Below are positions 45,405 to 55,213 of a DNA stretch of 64,000 bases, piece after piece (the first letter of the stretch is position 1; each line of letters starts with the position of its first letter). This stretch comes from Molanna angustata (Eukaryota > Arthropoda > Insecta > Trichoptera > Molannidae), in contig OY754977.1 of assembly GCA_963576475.1 (NCBI GenBank), positions 8,311,089 through 8,375,088 of the forward strand, in the 5' to 3' direction. Made by a program: the position numbers and the translations under genes. Below the pieces are notes generated by a model. It searched no databases. It had not been told where the DNA came from and saw only the letters and a program-made list of their open reading frames with translations.

Positions 45405-45960
45405 GATGAAGGTTTTGTGGGGGGGGGTGGCATTGTGAAACGAGGAGATCAGAAGCCCTTTTTAAGGACATTTGTTCCGGCAGCTGCGCTGCTAGGTTGA
45501 AGGAGGGAGGATATGGCCGTGGAGGACGCCTGGTGCCCCCCGCATACAACTGCTGGGACCTCGTCCGGTCACGATCCGGCACAACAATTGCAGCGAGATT
45601 ATGCGCCGACTGATAGGGCAGCCAACCCGTAGTCGTTAGCTTAGGTCGGGCCCCTGTACTATTCGGCGGCCGGCCAGCGACGAACCGTTTCACACAGATC
45701 TCCCTCGGCTCACACCTCCAACCAGACCCGCCGCGCAGCGGCCGGGATGACATCATCAAGATAGGCCGCTGATCAACTCCAACACAAGTGCCCACCTGGG
45801 CACCAAAGCAAAGGACCCCGAACATGGCGAGCCATTTTAGGGGACCATAAATGCAGTGGCTTGGTAAACCAGTATAGTATACTGACCCCAGGTCGAAGGC
45901 AGGGTTTACTTTCCAATCCCAGAGGATGGGTTGGGGGGGAGCAAACTCACCTTCTCCCAA
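45394..45960 (-). CDS. Open frame in the LINE 5' region, function unknown
   Basis: A 188-codon frame in a GC-rich segment begins MGEGEFAPPQPILWDWKVNP and ends HHDR, with its stop overlapping the ORF2 ATG. It has many Pro, Arg and Cys but no CCHC zinc knuckle or RNA-recognition motif. It may be an unusual ORF1, or a 5' UTR that happens to stay open because of high GC. Absence of stops over 567 bases in a decayed element favours recent insertion but does not prove coding. Confidence 0.4.
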   Translation of the reverse strand: MGEGEFAPPQPILWDWKVNPAFDLGSVYYTGLPSHCIYGPLKWLAMFGVLCFGAQVGTCVGVDQRPILMMSSRPLRGGSGWRCEPREICVKRFVAGRPPNSTGARPKLTTTGWLPYQSAHNLAAIVVPDRDRTRSQQLYAGGTRRPPRPYPPSFNLAAQLPEQMSLKRASDLLVSQCHPPPQNLHHDR

Positions 45961-45965
45961 AAAAA

Positions 45966-46127
45966 GTCCTTGTTAAACAAGTACATATACGTCTTCCTAC
46001 GTGCCCTAAAATAAGCATAAATGCTTGTGATATAGGTGAACGAAATCGGTTGAGGCAGGATTCGAACTCGCGACCACTGCATTACTAGCCCAGCGCGCTA
46101 ACCGCTCTGCCATCAACCCATTTATTT
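45966..46127 (-). repeat. SINE-A copy, head and body (5' part of the split SINE)
   Basis: On the minus strand it has gttgatggcagagcggttag, gcgcgctgggctagtaatg, gcgagttcgaatcctgcc, ccgatttcgttcacctat and ggcacgtaggaagacgtata. The 3' end lies 3.5 kb away at 42370-42424. Confidence 0.8.
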
Positions 46128-46284
46128 TGTATTATTCTTGATGGTTGATCTGTAAAATAATATAGTTGGTGATCCTCTTTTTAATCGATTTCCAAAAACA
46201 GAGGAGGTTATCAAAACGTCGTATCCGTTTGTTCAGCGATTTGTTTTCACCACGTTGTCCGATTTCGATTATTTTTTTCTTTTA
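46128..46284. other. 3' flank of an RTE-like element
   Basis: Non-coding sequence between SINE-A and the RTE stop codon, probably including the RTE 3' UTR (minus strand). No motif is recognised. Confidence 0.35.
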
Positions 46285-46539
46285 TTAGGAAGGAGATATC
46301 CTAGCTGCCTCCAAGAACCTTCTCCCAGCTCTATCGCTGGCTGCGACCTTCCAGTTCTGCTGCCCCATAGCCCGACAACGCCGTCCAACCATCGTAGTTT
46401 AGGTCTCCCTACGCTTCTTCTACCGGTTGGGTCATTAGACAACAACCTTTTTGGGAGCTGCAGATCATCCATATGGTGTAAATGTCCCAACCAGAGTAGT
46501 CTGTTAATCTTAATGAACTTGACTACGCTGATGTCCTGG

Positions 46540-46744
46540 GGGCAAGTCTGGTTCAATCGGCGAAATCAAAACCCTCACGATTACCCATATCATGGATATA
46601 ATTATTATATGGAGTTCTATGATATCTTTACATGTCATAGAACTCCATACGATAACTCCATACGAACTCCATACGATAATAATATATCCATTATGTGGGT
46701 AATCACTAGGGTTTTGATTTCGCCGGTCGAACCAAAATTGCCCC
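46540..46744. mobile_element. MITE-P copy 1, 205 bp, TSD cctgg
   Basis: The left end gggcaagtctggttcaatcg, gcgaaatcaaaaccctcacg and catatcatggatataatt is mirrored on the right (gtgggtaatcactagggttt ... cgaaccaaaattgcccc). cctgg flanks both sides (46535-46539, 46745-46749). The centre holds a local triplication of aactccatacga. No ORF. Confidence 0.85.
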
Positions 46745-46882
46745 CCTGGTAAAGATCAAATAGCTCGGTGTTATATCTTTCAGGCCATGTTTGATCGTCG
46801 TTAATAGGTCCATATATTCTGCGTAATATTTTTCTTTCAAAGGCGTCCAGTCTGTTTTCATCGTATTTTGTAACTGTCCAGG

Positions 46883-47053
46883 GGGGCAAGTCTAGTCTAA
46901 CCGACGAAATCAAAACCCTCGTGATTAAACATAGGTATCATAGATATAATTATCATATGGAGTTCTATGACATCTTAAGATATTATAGAACTCCATGTAA
47001 TAATTATAATGAAATGTGTAATCTTGAATCGCCGGTTGGACTAGACTTGCCCA
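46883..47053. mobile_element. MITE-P copy 2, 171 bp, TSD ccagg
   Basis: The inverted ends ggggcaagtctagtctaacc and ggttggactagacttgccca flank a palindromic body around tatggagttctatgacatct / agatattatagaactccat. ccagg flanks it at 46878-46882 and 47054-47058. Confidence 0.85.
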
Positions 47054-47118
47054 CCAGGTTACTGAGGCATATGTTAAGACTGGTCTAATTAGTGACTTGT
47101 ATAACGTGGCTTTATCTA

Positions 47119-47769
47119 ATTATTCAATAATTGATAAATATATAAATATACGAAATTGTACAAAAAGATATCAAATATTTGGAATTACTTTTCGATAAAC
47201 CATTTTCTGCGTATTGAGAAATGTTGGAAATAAGACCGCTGATCATTAACTTTGAGAGAGCATGTTGTGCTTTTGTCTAGCACAATACAATACCAAAATA
47301 TAATATTATTTACAGTCTGTACGTGAGCAGATGAAGCAAATAATTGTGAATAAGGTGAAGAGTTATTTTTGTAGACCATAATATAAGTAGTCATTTTACG
47401 ATTCAGTCCGCCTTTTCCTACCGAAATATTAATTACAACATAAAAACATAATTCCCTTTTATGCCTTCCATAAACTACGGGGTTCTTCAGCCCTTTATTT
47501 AAGAGAAATTACAGTTTTATTTGACATCGAACAACGCCATAATGAATGCTGTTTTTATCGAAACCAGTGATGTCAATACATATTTTTTTCTTCTTCAAAT
47601 AAACATTGATTTTTGTATAAACCACTTTATTGACTAATGTCTACATGTTTCGAGAACCAAGTTCTCTTATTCAGGACAACAAGTTTACTTATTAATTACA
47701 GAGGTGATGGCGGTAGAAGTAGAAGAAGGTTAAGAAGGTTAGGGTGACGATGTGTAAAGGCGCCATTAT
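47119..47769. other. No gene recognised
   Basis: AT-rich sequence upstream of the truncated RTE element. No shared repeat seen. Confidence 0.4.
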
Positions 47770-47925
47770 TTTTAAAACGAGTGGGTTGTAGCCAACGCTA
47801 AACTCCACACTACCAAGTCACTCCACATTGTTTTCAAATTTTGAATGGAAAATTTTCACCATTTACAAGAAATGAGTTTTGTTAAATTATTTTTATTTTA
47901 AATATTTTATTAATATTCATGGATA
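47770..47925 (-). mobile_element. MITE-L partial copy
   Basis: gagtgggttgtagccaacgc, aaactccacactaccaagtc and atgagttttgttaaatt match the right end of MITE-L reversed. The left half is missing and MITE-P sequence follows. Confidence 0.55.
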
Positions 47926-48420
47926 TAATTATCATATGGAGTTCTATAATATCTAAAGACATTATAGAAATTTATTTTATTTTATTTATTGAGAGAAAAA
48001 AACAATTACACATACATATTTTTGTTTTATAAATAATAAAGTTGATTTATATGTGCAATCACAATATTTCCCATAAAGAAGTTACAATGTAAACATAGAC
48101 GTGCTTAGAGAATAGGGTAGAGATAAAAGTAATATGAAAAATCAATACTTATTGAAAAAACATATTATGAAGTATAGTTTGGAATACACAAGAATGACAT
48201 CACTCATATAACATCACTTCCTCAACAGTGCATTCCAGCCACACCCAGGTTCTTGAATCAGTGATCTTTTTTAAAATTTCCCTTTTGAATATAGTATCAG
48301 ATGCAATAAATATGTCAATATGGTCATTGAATTGGTCATTGAAGTCTTTATATGATAATTATGTCCATCATAAAATCATGAGGGTTTCGATTACACAGTT
48401 TGATCGGACTTGCTCCTTTG
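47926..48420. mobile_element. MITE-P remnant split by a LINE tail
   Basis: The left part (tcatggatataattatcata ... attatagaa) ends at about 47975 and a diverged right part (gataattatgtccatcataa ... tcggacttgctcc) runs from about 48350. Between them, tttattttattttatttatt followed by a T-poor body looks like the reverse of a LINE 3' end. Confidence 0.5.
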
Positions 48421-48938
48421 TTTTTCGACGGGTTTTTCAATGCCGTGGTAAAAAATAGAATGTGTTCTATTATTCAACGCGTTTTGTATCGTGTTTCGTA
48501 AAACAGATTATTCGGTGCCGACGAGTCAACGTGGCTGCCGTTCGTGTTATGTTGACCCATAGATTTTCATATAATATACTATATGTCGCAGTTAGCGAAT
48601 TCGTATGAATCGAATTGAGGCTTTTTTCCACGGAACTTTTGACAACAAGGTTGGCAGACCACATCGTTTTTCTATATTTGTCGAAAAAAACACTTTTTTC
48701 ATTAAGATTTAGAGAACAGTTATCTAGAAAGTGTTGAAATGTATGGAAAAATGTATGGAAATATGTTGCCAAACAAGACGTCAAACGCGCGATATACCAT
48801 GACTCACTTATTGCACGGAAGTTATCCATCTAGTATATTATAATGAAAATCTATGTGTAGACTTTGACTAGTCGGCAACGAATAATTTTACAGATTTCTT
48901 TTCTACCCACCGCGTTGAAATTCCCGTCGAAAACCAGA
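48421..48938. other. Unidentified segment bounded by related 30-bp motifs
   Basis: tttttcgacgggtttttcaa (48421) is the reverse complement of motifs at 48910-48937 (gcgttgaaattcccgtcgaa) and 49297-49345. Between them there is no recognisable protein. This may be an unclassified DNA element with inverted subterminal repeats. Confidence 0.4.
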
Positions 48939-49292
48939 GGGGCAAGTCTGGTCCAACCGGCGAAATCAAAACCCTCGTTTAACATTAAACATTTAAAGAT
49001 ATTATAGAACTCTAGATTAAGATGTATGTATATAAATAGATTAGATAGTTTGTAGATTTGTGAAATGTGACTCACTTCAAAGCACGAGAAAACTCTTTTT
49101 GAAGTTGAGTCATAAAAAAAAAACAAAATTATAATGTATCTTTTTAAAAATTGTATATATTGTTGTATTGTGTATTTTTCTTTGTTATTTTTAATAATAA
49201 TAAATAAATAAATTAACTCCATATAATAATTATATCCATGATATGGGTAATCGTGAGGGTTTTGATTTCGCCGGTTGGAACAGACCTGCCCC
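48939..49292. mobile_element. MITE-P copy 3, split by a 202-bp LINE 3' fragment
   Basis: The ends ggggcaagtctggtccaacc and ggttggaacagacctgcccc are flanked by ccaga / cctga. The central 49013-49214, ending aataataataaataaataaa, is a truncated LINE tail flanked by aactc on both sides. Confidence 0.75.
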
Positions 49293-50605
49293 CCTGAACC
49301 CCGTTGAAAAACCCGTGGAAAACCTGAACTCCGTTGAAAAACTCGTCCGTGTAAAGGGCGCTTATCTGTCGAAAGTATTATTCTGTGCAACTGTCGAATG
49401 TATCATAATTCTGTATAAGTATGTACAAATGTCCAATGTATTATCCTGTATAATTCTGTATAACTATATTTCTACAGCTTATTTTATTAATATTATTACA
49501 ATTATAAAATAAAACTATAAATGAAAAGTTTGTACTTAGAATATATTAACTAATATTTACTATAAAAAAATGTTTAGTGTAAAACTCTGCTTCGTAACAC
49601 AAGTGTTACTTTATACGTAGCGTAAAATTAAGAAATTATGACAATTAATGTATATTTTACTGTACTGTTTTTATAATAATTGAAATTGAGAATAAATAAA
49701 AACTAAATAAATCTTTACTTTTTAAAGGACCTCTAAGTTCAGCAGTTCCGGTGAAAACTAAGGAGTCTAATGAATTGCTTCCCTTATGAATAATCAATAG
49801 AGTATAATGTTGTCAGCAGCGCACAATAAATTGATACACAACAATATCCCATTAATTTTGCTACACAAAGGAAAGGCAAATATACAAAATATCAATATAA
49901 TAGCCATTGTAAATTGCGAAATCAATAAATTATTTTAGTTTTGTCGAAACATCCAGGTTAATTGATAGTTTTTGCACGTAATATGTACCTACCTGCGATT
50001 AAGTACGTACTTAATACTTCGTTATAAACTTTCTAATCAATCGACTTACTCTGAGGATTTCTTAGTAAGGCGAAGTGGGTGGGTATTTCACCAAATAAAC
50101 TTTTAATTGGGTTTAAAACAATGCTCACGTTTGGGGCTCAAGTAGTTCCAATCTCAGATTGGCATGAAAGATTAACTTTATACAAGCAGATACAGTAAAA
50201 ATAGCAATTTAATTTACATACATACTGTTTTGTCAATAATTTGAACATTAACACTAACAGCCGATCATTTTAAAATAAACTAAATGATATTTTTGTGGTT
50301 TAAATATAATTTATCAGGCGCTTTAGATAATACAAGTTCTCTGCCGAACAGCAATTCTTCCAGGGTATACAAACATAAAATTCTGTAACCATTATTAAAT
50401 TTATAAAGCAATAACAGTTTATTCAAGATGTATTTCTTATTTTCTTTTATTGACAACTTTTATTTCTGAATTGTTTTGTGAATTTATAGATCACTGCCCC
50501 CCTAGACAACGTGTCGTTTAGCTCAAGAAAAGAAAAAAGAAAAGATAAATCAATGTATGGAACTGACAGTTGCCAGTCACATGACAACTTTTATTTTACT
50601 TTTTG
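49293..50605. other. 30-bp repeat echo, then no feature
   Basis: 49297-49345 contains two tandem copies of the ccgttgaaaaacccgt motif. The rest is AT-rich with no gene recognised. Confidence 0.4.
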
Positions 50606-51237
50606 CTCCTCACTAACCCAAAGTGGGTGGTTACTAATTCAATTTCGCAATTTTTAAGATTATTTTTTTATTGCAGATTATCAACTAGTACCATGCTGAG
50701 ATTGTGTTCTGAAAGTTTCATCACAATGTAACACTGTGTGTGGTGAGTAAGTAATAATTATGTGCTACGTACTATGTACGGCGTGTTTATTTCTTTTTTT
50801 TTATCTCAGCTTTGTTTCAGAGAGCAATAGAACATTAAACTATCAGCGCCCTTGGTATGATCTCGAATCATTAAACGGCGCTATACAAATGACTTATTAT
50901 TATTATTATTTATTCTACTTATTTTAAGTTTTGCAAATTTGTATATCTAATACTCGCTTAGACCCCATTATATAAGATTGTAAAGGATATCTGAATAGTG
51001 TTTCTCATTTTTTTTAACTGTCAAATATTTCAAAGAGACCCCAAGCTAAGATAACTTATAATTTGATATTTTTATTTTCAAATTGGTAAAAAGGCACGTC
51101 ACATACATAAAATGGCATTATAGAATTATAAAGTTTTCATAATGAAATATTCAAATCAAAAATGATTTAAAAAACTCATTTCATGCTGAAAATGTTGAAC
51201 ATATTCCATACAAAATTTAAATACTTTGATGAGTGAC
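50606..51237 (+). mobile_element. MITE-L copy with hairpin-tail insert
   Basis: It starts ctcctcactaacccaaag. The interior matches the other copies (accatgctgagattgtgttc, gaaggatatctgaatagtg with a small change). At 50800-50905 it carries the extra block gctttgtttcagagagc ... cagcgcccttgg ... ggcgctatacaaat then (att)n. Confidence 0.7.
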
Positions 51238-51541
51238 TGGCCACAACCCAATCGATTTTCTTGTCATCGTGTTACCTTTGTACTATCATCAATGTGACTT
51301 GTGACCAACTTATTCTACTAAGACCACTTCAGTAAATCTTCACTTATAGACATCTCCAACATATTGGTTTCTCCAAGCGTTTGAATACATTTTCAATAAC
51401 CACATATGAAAAAGTTTCAACTTAAGCCAATAGTGTTGAATATGAAAAATAAAATAAAAATACACGTAAAATTTGACTTTGTAGTCAAGAAAATAGTGTT
51501 GGCCACAACCCACTTGTTTGAAATACCTACTTTTTTTTTTA
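51238..51541. other. Possible diverged MITE-L-related sequence
   Basis: The motif ttggccacaacccacttg at 51500 resembles the sequence just outside MITE-L right ends. No gene is seen. Confidence 0.3.
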
Positions 51542-51606
51542 CGCCCACCACCACCCGCTCTGCATATGGGGACTATAAACGGCCCCTTCACAGAACGCTA
51601 AGTGAG
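51542..51606 (+). repeat. Short interspersed module
   Basis: caccacccgctctgcatatg and ttcacagaacgctaagtgag match 2808-2884. Confidence 0.6.
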
Positions 51607-51708
51607 CGACAAGAAAAAAATGCATAGCACGAAAAGTAGCTCATGGAGCCCTCTAGATTAGTAATCTCGGCACCATAGTGCAAAAGAAAAATCGACGAAT
51701 GTGAATGG

Positions 51709-51965
51709 AAGATTCACACTCGGGGACTTCAGATCTTATAAATGAGAAATATCAGGGGTATGAGCAAAATCTCTGTAAAAAAATAACCTACTGGGAATCT
51801 AACAATAGTAAAGCACCATAACTATGACAAAACTTTTTAAAGGCTTTAAAATTGTTCTTCGAGATTACAAAATCCGCGTGACCAATGGGACCTTGAAGAG
51901 GCCCACGGACAGCAACGAGGAGCTCCGACCTAAAAGAGGACACCATTGGGTGGCAACACTCCCAC
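51709..51965 (+). repeat. Repeat E copy
   Basis: It matches 10123-10378 across its length: gattcacactcggggact, aaggctttaaaattgttctt, gaccaatgggaccttgaaga and caccattgggtggcaacac. Confidence 0.65.
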
Positions 51966-52037
51966 AGGATATGTTGAATATGTTGAAATACCTACTGTAT
52001 AACTTCTTTATATTTTATCTTGTGTACGGTAACCGAC

Positions 52038-52585
52038 AAGTTCATCAAAAATCAATTCATAGAAAACCAATTCATCGACTCGCCAATTCATAGAAATTTT
52101 TTTTTATAGATATTTGAAAGAAATGCCAACGGGGAAGGCAAGCTAAAAAAGCAATGGTCAATATAAGTTGAAAGATTACACTGAATCTAATAACTATCAT
52201 ACTTGGTCTATTGATAATTTTTACATTTTACATTAAGAAAATACGTCAGGTATAGACAAGATATATATTTTGAAATCGAACACTTAGAACAGAAAAACCC
52301 GGTTTGTGAAATCATAAATGTATTTAATACACCGGTTCTCAGGATTATAAAAATGATATTTCTCCATCTGTTATGTCTTAAGGGTTTTGTGATATCTACA
52401 TAGTTTTATTATTCAAATATAAAGCGATTTTTGATAAATTTATCTTTGCAATTCAGTATTATTGTAGTTTTCGTTGTGAACGCATCTATATTTTTTTTTC
52501 GATGAATTGGCGATGCGATGAATTGGTTTTCGATGAATTTGTTTTCGATAAAATCGTTTTTGATGAATTGATTTTTGATGAACTT
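52038..52585. mobile_element. MITE with long inverted ends built of a reiterated 14-mer
   Basis: The left end aagttcatcaaaaatcaatt ... aaaccaattcatcga is the reverse complement of the right end (cgatgaattggttttcgatg ... tttttgatgaactt). Within the right arm the motif gatgaattgrttttc is repeated about five times. Arms are about 65-90 bp with no ORF between. Confidence 0.75.
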
Positions 52586-52869
52586 ACTGTGAATCCTTAA
52601 ATAATATTAGTTTTTCTTTCTTACAAATAAATAATAATAGTTTTTCTTTAGTATGACAATAATATATCTTTGACGATTTGACATATTAAAAAATATAAAA
52701 ATAATATAAGATCATTCCAAGGATACTATTATTCAATTCTTGGGAGCTAAAAAACTATTCAACTATCGGCTGACTAGGGCAATTTCCTGGCAATTTCGAT
52801 TATTTGAGTTCTACTTATATTAGTTTTTTTTTTATTCTAAATATCCGTTTTCACTAAAACCAATATAAC
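52586..52869. other. No feature recognised
   Basis: AT-rich spacer. Confidence 0.4.
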
Positions 52870-53000
52870 CGAAAAAAGCTTTGTATGTCAATCGTCTCAC
52901 ATGTCGAGACACAATTAAAAAGTGTGTCTTCACCCAGAATCGAACCCGAAACCTTTCTCTCGGGAGTCAGATATCTTATCAAGTGAGCGACGAAGCCCGA
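52870..53000 (-). repeat. SINE-B copy, minus strand
   Basis: atcgtctcacatgtcgagac, cacccagaatcgaacccg and tcgggagtcagatatcttat are the reverse of the family body and tRNA-like head. The tail portion is missing or diverged. Confidence 0.6.
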
Positions 53001-53630
53001 CAATTGGCGATGAACTCTGTAATTATCATCGATAAACGTTGATTGTCGATTGAAACATCGGACATATAAAATAGTTCTCTCATTAGTCAAATACAAAATC
53101 ACGTCGAAGAGACTTGTCCGTTCTTCGAACGGGATTAAAAACAAACAATATATATTCATGCCGTGTTTTTGCGATACGTTTTCTGGAATTTTCTAGAAAT
53201 TCAAACAAAGCCTTAAATAAACCTTCGTGGAATAAGTTGGTGAGCGTTCCCCAAAGGAATTCTCCACATGTCAACTGAACAATTTGGAAAACTCTATTTA
53301 TGTTACAAAGAATACTTTAAGCTTTCCCAGGGCCCAAACCAACTATACGTACATACAACACAGATGTACCTATAATATTTTTAACTACACATACATATAA
53401 CTGAATAGCTTTGCCCGTCTTCAATACGGGAAAATTCAAAACTAAAGGTATATTTAGATTTTGGTGAATAAAACAGTGATTTTACCGTTGAACTCCATAA
53501 TACTCCGACTACACATAAAATATCTACAATACCTACTTCCATACATACCTTGTTCCATATAATGATAATTAGGTACATATGTATAGAAGTATATGTAAGT
53601 ATATATTTCTATACACTTATTTTTGTTTTT
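53001..53630. other. No gene recognised
   Basis: AT-rich sequence. Open frames of 60-100 codons on the minus strand overlap the SINE-B head or lack motifs. Confidence 0.35.
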
Positions 53631-54228
53631 ACTCCGCACTAACCCAAGGGGATATAGTGGGGAGTTGAGATTTCGCAATCTTTAAGGTTATTTTTTTATT
53701 GCAGATTATCAACTAGTATCATGCTGAGATTGTATATTGAAAGTCTCATCACAGTGTATCCGTGTGCTGTGTACTATGTACTGTGTGCAATGTAATGCGT
53801 GTTTATTTTACTTTATCGATTATAGAGTAGAGCCAACAAATAAGCCACAGCGCCCTTGGAGTGATCTTGTATCACTAAACGGCGCTTTATAAATTCTAAT
53901 TATTATTATTATTATAGAACTCATTCGATTCTTTCTTATACTCGCTTAGACCCCATTAGATTTTGAAGGATATCTGAATAGTGCTTTTCAATTTTTTTAA
54001 CTGTCAAATATTAAAAAGTGACCCCAAGATCGGGAAGCTTAAAATTTGAAGTTTTTATTTTTAAATTGGCAAAAAGGCACATAACTTTCATAAAATGGCA
54101 TTGAAGAATAATCTAGTTTTCATAATAAAATATTTAATCAAAAATAATATAACAAATTCATTTCATGAAAATGCTGAATATTTTCTATACAAAATTTTAA
54201 TGTACATTATAAAGACTTAGTGAGGAGT
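53631..54228 (+). mobile_element. MITE-L copy with hairpin-tail insert
   Basis: It starts actccgcactaacccaaggg and ends agacttagtgaggagt. The insert at about 53845-53925 has cagcgcccttggagtgatct and aacggcgctttataaatt followed by (att)n, at the same place as in the 50.6-kb copy. Confidence 0.75.
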
Positions 54229-54244
54229 TAAGCATTGGCCCGCA

Positions 54245-54302
54245 AATCTCTCTCGCTGGTTACTTCATATAATAGTATATGCCATGACGGTATGAATTAA
54301 CA
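54245..54302 (-). repeat. SINE-C start fragment, minus strand
   Basis: ctctcgctggttacttcata ... tgccatgacggtatga matches the reverse of the first 50 bases of SINE-C. Confidence 0.45.
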
Positions 54303-54487
54303 GACAGATTAGAAACCTTATTTATTAATAAGTACCCAAAGCGAAATAATACAGTTTTAAACGAAAATAGAAAAATAAAAGGTAGGTAAGTAATGGTGTT
54401 TTTTGCACACGATTGTCAATTGTTCAATGAAGTTACAAGTATACGTGATCAAGTAGCCAAGTTGTATTCAACCATCAAGTGGACAAA

Positions 54488-54662
54488 TTCCCTTTTTTTT
54501 AATAATAAATATGTCCTTGTAATATGTACATAATATACATCCTCATACATTTCCATGAATAAAGCAAATGTTTGTGCTTAGGTGAACGAAATCGGACGTG
54601 ACAGAATTGGAACTCGCGATCACTGGATTCGAGGCGCTAACCACTCTGCCACGACCCATCTC
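54488..54662 (-). repeat. SINE-A copy, minus strand
   Basis: The tail (aaatatgtccttgtaatatg) and head (ggtgaacgaaatcggacgtg, ggaactcgcgatcactgga, gcgctaaccactctgccacg) are present in reverse. The B box is altered. Confidence 0.7.
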
Positions 54663-54883
54663 ATTTAAATAATAACTTTTGGTGTATATTTAATTACAGT
54701 ATATTTTTAATTGAATGACGTACCAACTTATAACAACGATCAAACTAAAACTTATAATTAAAAATTTGATGTGCGTAAAAAATACTTTTAAAACTTCATT
54801 ACCAACACGTACCTAATGTAGTATTAGTCCGTTATTACTTTGGTACAAAAGTTATTACTGTTGAGTTAATATTTAGGCTACGA

Positions 54884-55206
54884 CTATTTACACGACTCAA
54901 CCATAGACGAAAACCAAAAATAACCACAGAAAACGCAGATAAATCAAGTTATAAAAATATTTACCTTTGTTTATACTTTGTTATAATTGTAGATCTCGAT
55001 GAAAAAATGATTTATAAAATTAAGTAAATGTAATAAGATGACAATATTATTTATTTTTTCTTCAAGTTGGTTTCCATGATGCATTTTTATGACCATTGAA
55101 AAAATGACAAAGGTAAATATTTTTGTATTTTGATTTATCTGCGCTTTCTATGGTTATAAATGACCTAAAAACATAGACGACGTCAGAAAATTTGTCGTGT
55201 AAATAG
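54884..55206. mobile_element. Foldback element, about 323 bp
   Basis: The left arm ctatttacacgac ... cgcagataaatcaagttat ... atatttaccttt is mirrored by acaaaggtaaatatttttgt ... gatttatctgcgc ... gtcgtgtaaatag. Arms are about 85-100 bp with mismatches, around a 140-bp centre. No ORF or sure TSD. Confidence 0.75.
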
Positions 55207-55213
55207 ACACTTT

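Larger units (their letters stand above)
42425..45965 (-). mobile_element. 3.5-kb Jockey/I-type LINE inserted into a SINE
   Basis: On the minus strand it has, in order, a GC-rich 5' region with one open frame, an APE-type endonuclease, reverse transcriptase, a short 3' UTR (ggcgtcccctacgtagacat) and a poly(A) tail of about 11 (poly-T at 42425-42435). It is flanked by gtcctt. There is no separate gag-like ORF with CCHC knuckles. Frameshifts near 44540 and 43205 break ORF2. The element is otherwise nearly full length. Confidence 0.85.
46285..47118 (-). pseudogene. RTE-like RT C-terminal region split by two MITE-P copies
   Basis: Minus strand. Upstream of 47058 it reads LYKSLIRPVLTYASVT, then (46750-46877) VTKYDENRLDAFERKILRRI and YNTELFDLY, then (46285-46535) DISVVKFIKINRLLWLGHL, RRSVGRPKLRWLDGV and, after a shift, NWKVAASDRAG to a TAA at 46285. 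These are the post-YADD blocks of an RTE-type LINE. Each MITE sits in a codon with a 5-bp duplication, and the frame resumes exactly at the other side of each. A further frameshift lies near 46385. Confidence 0.8.

Noticed and set aside
45297..45500. Plus-strand frame near the LINE 5' region
   Set aside because: Antisense to the ORF2 start; no domain.
46255..46752. 165-codon plus-strand frame
   Set aside because: Antisense of the RTE C-terminus plus a MITE; not a gene.
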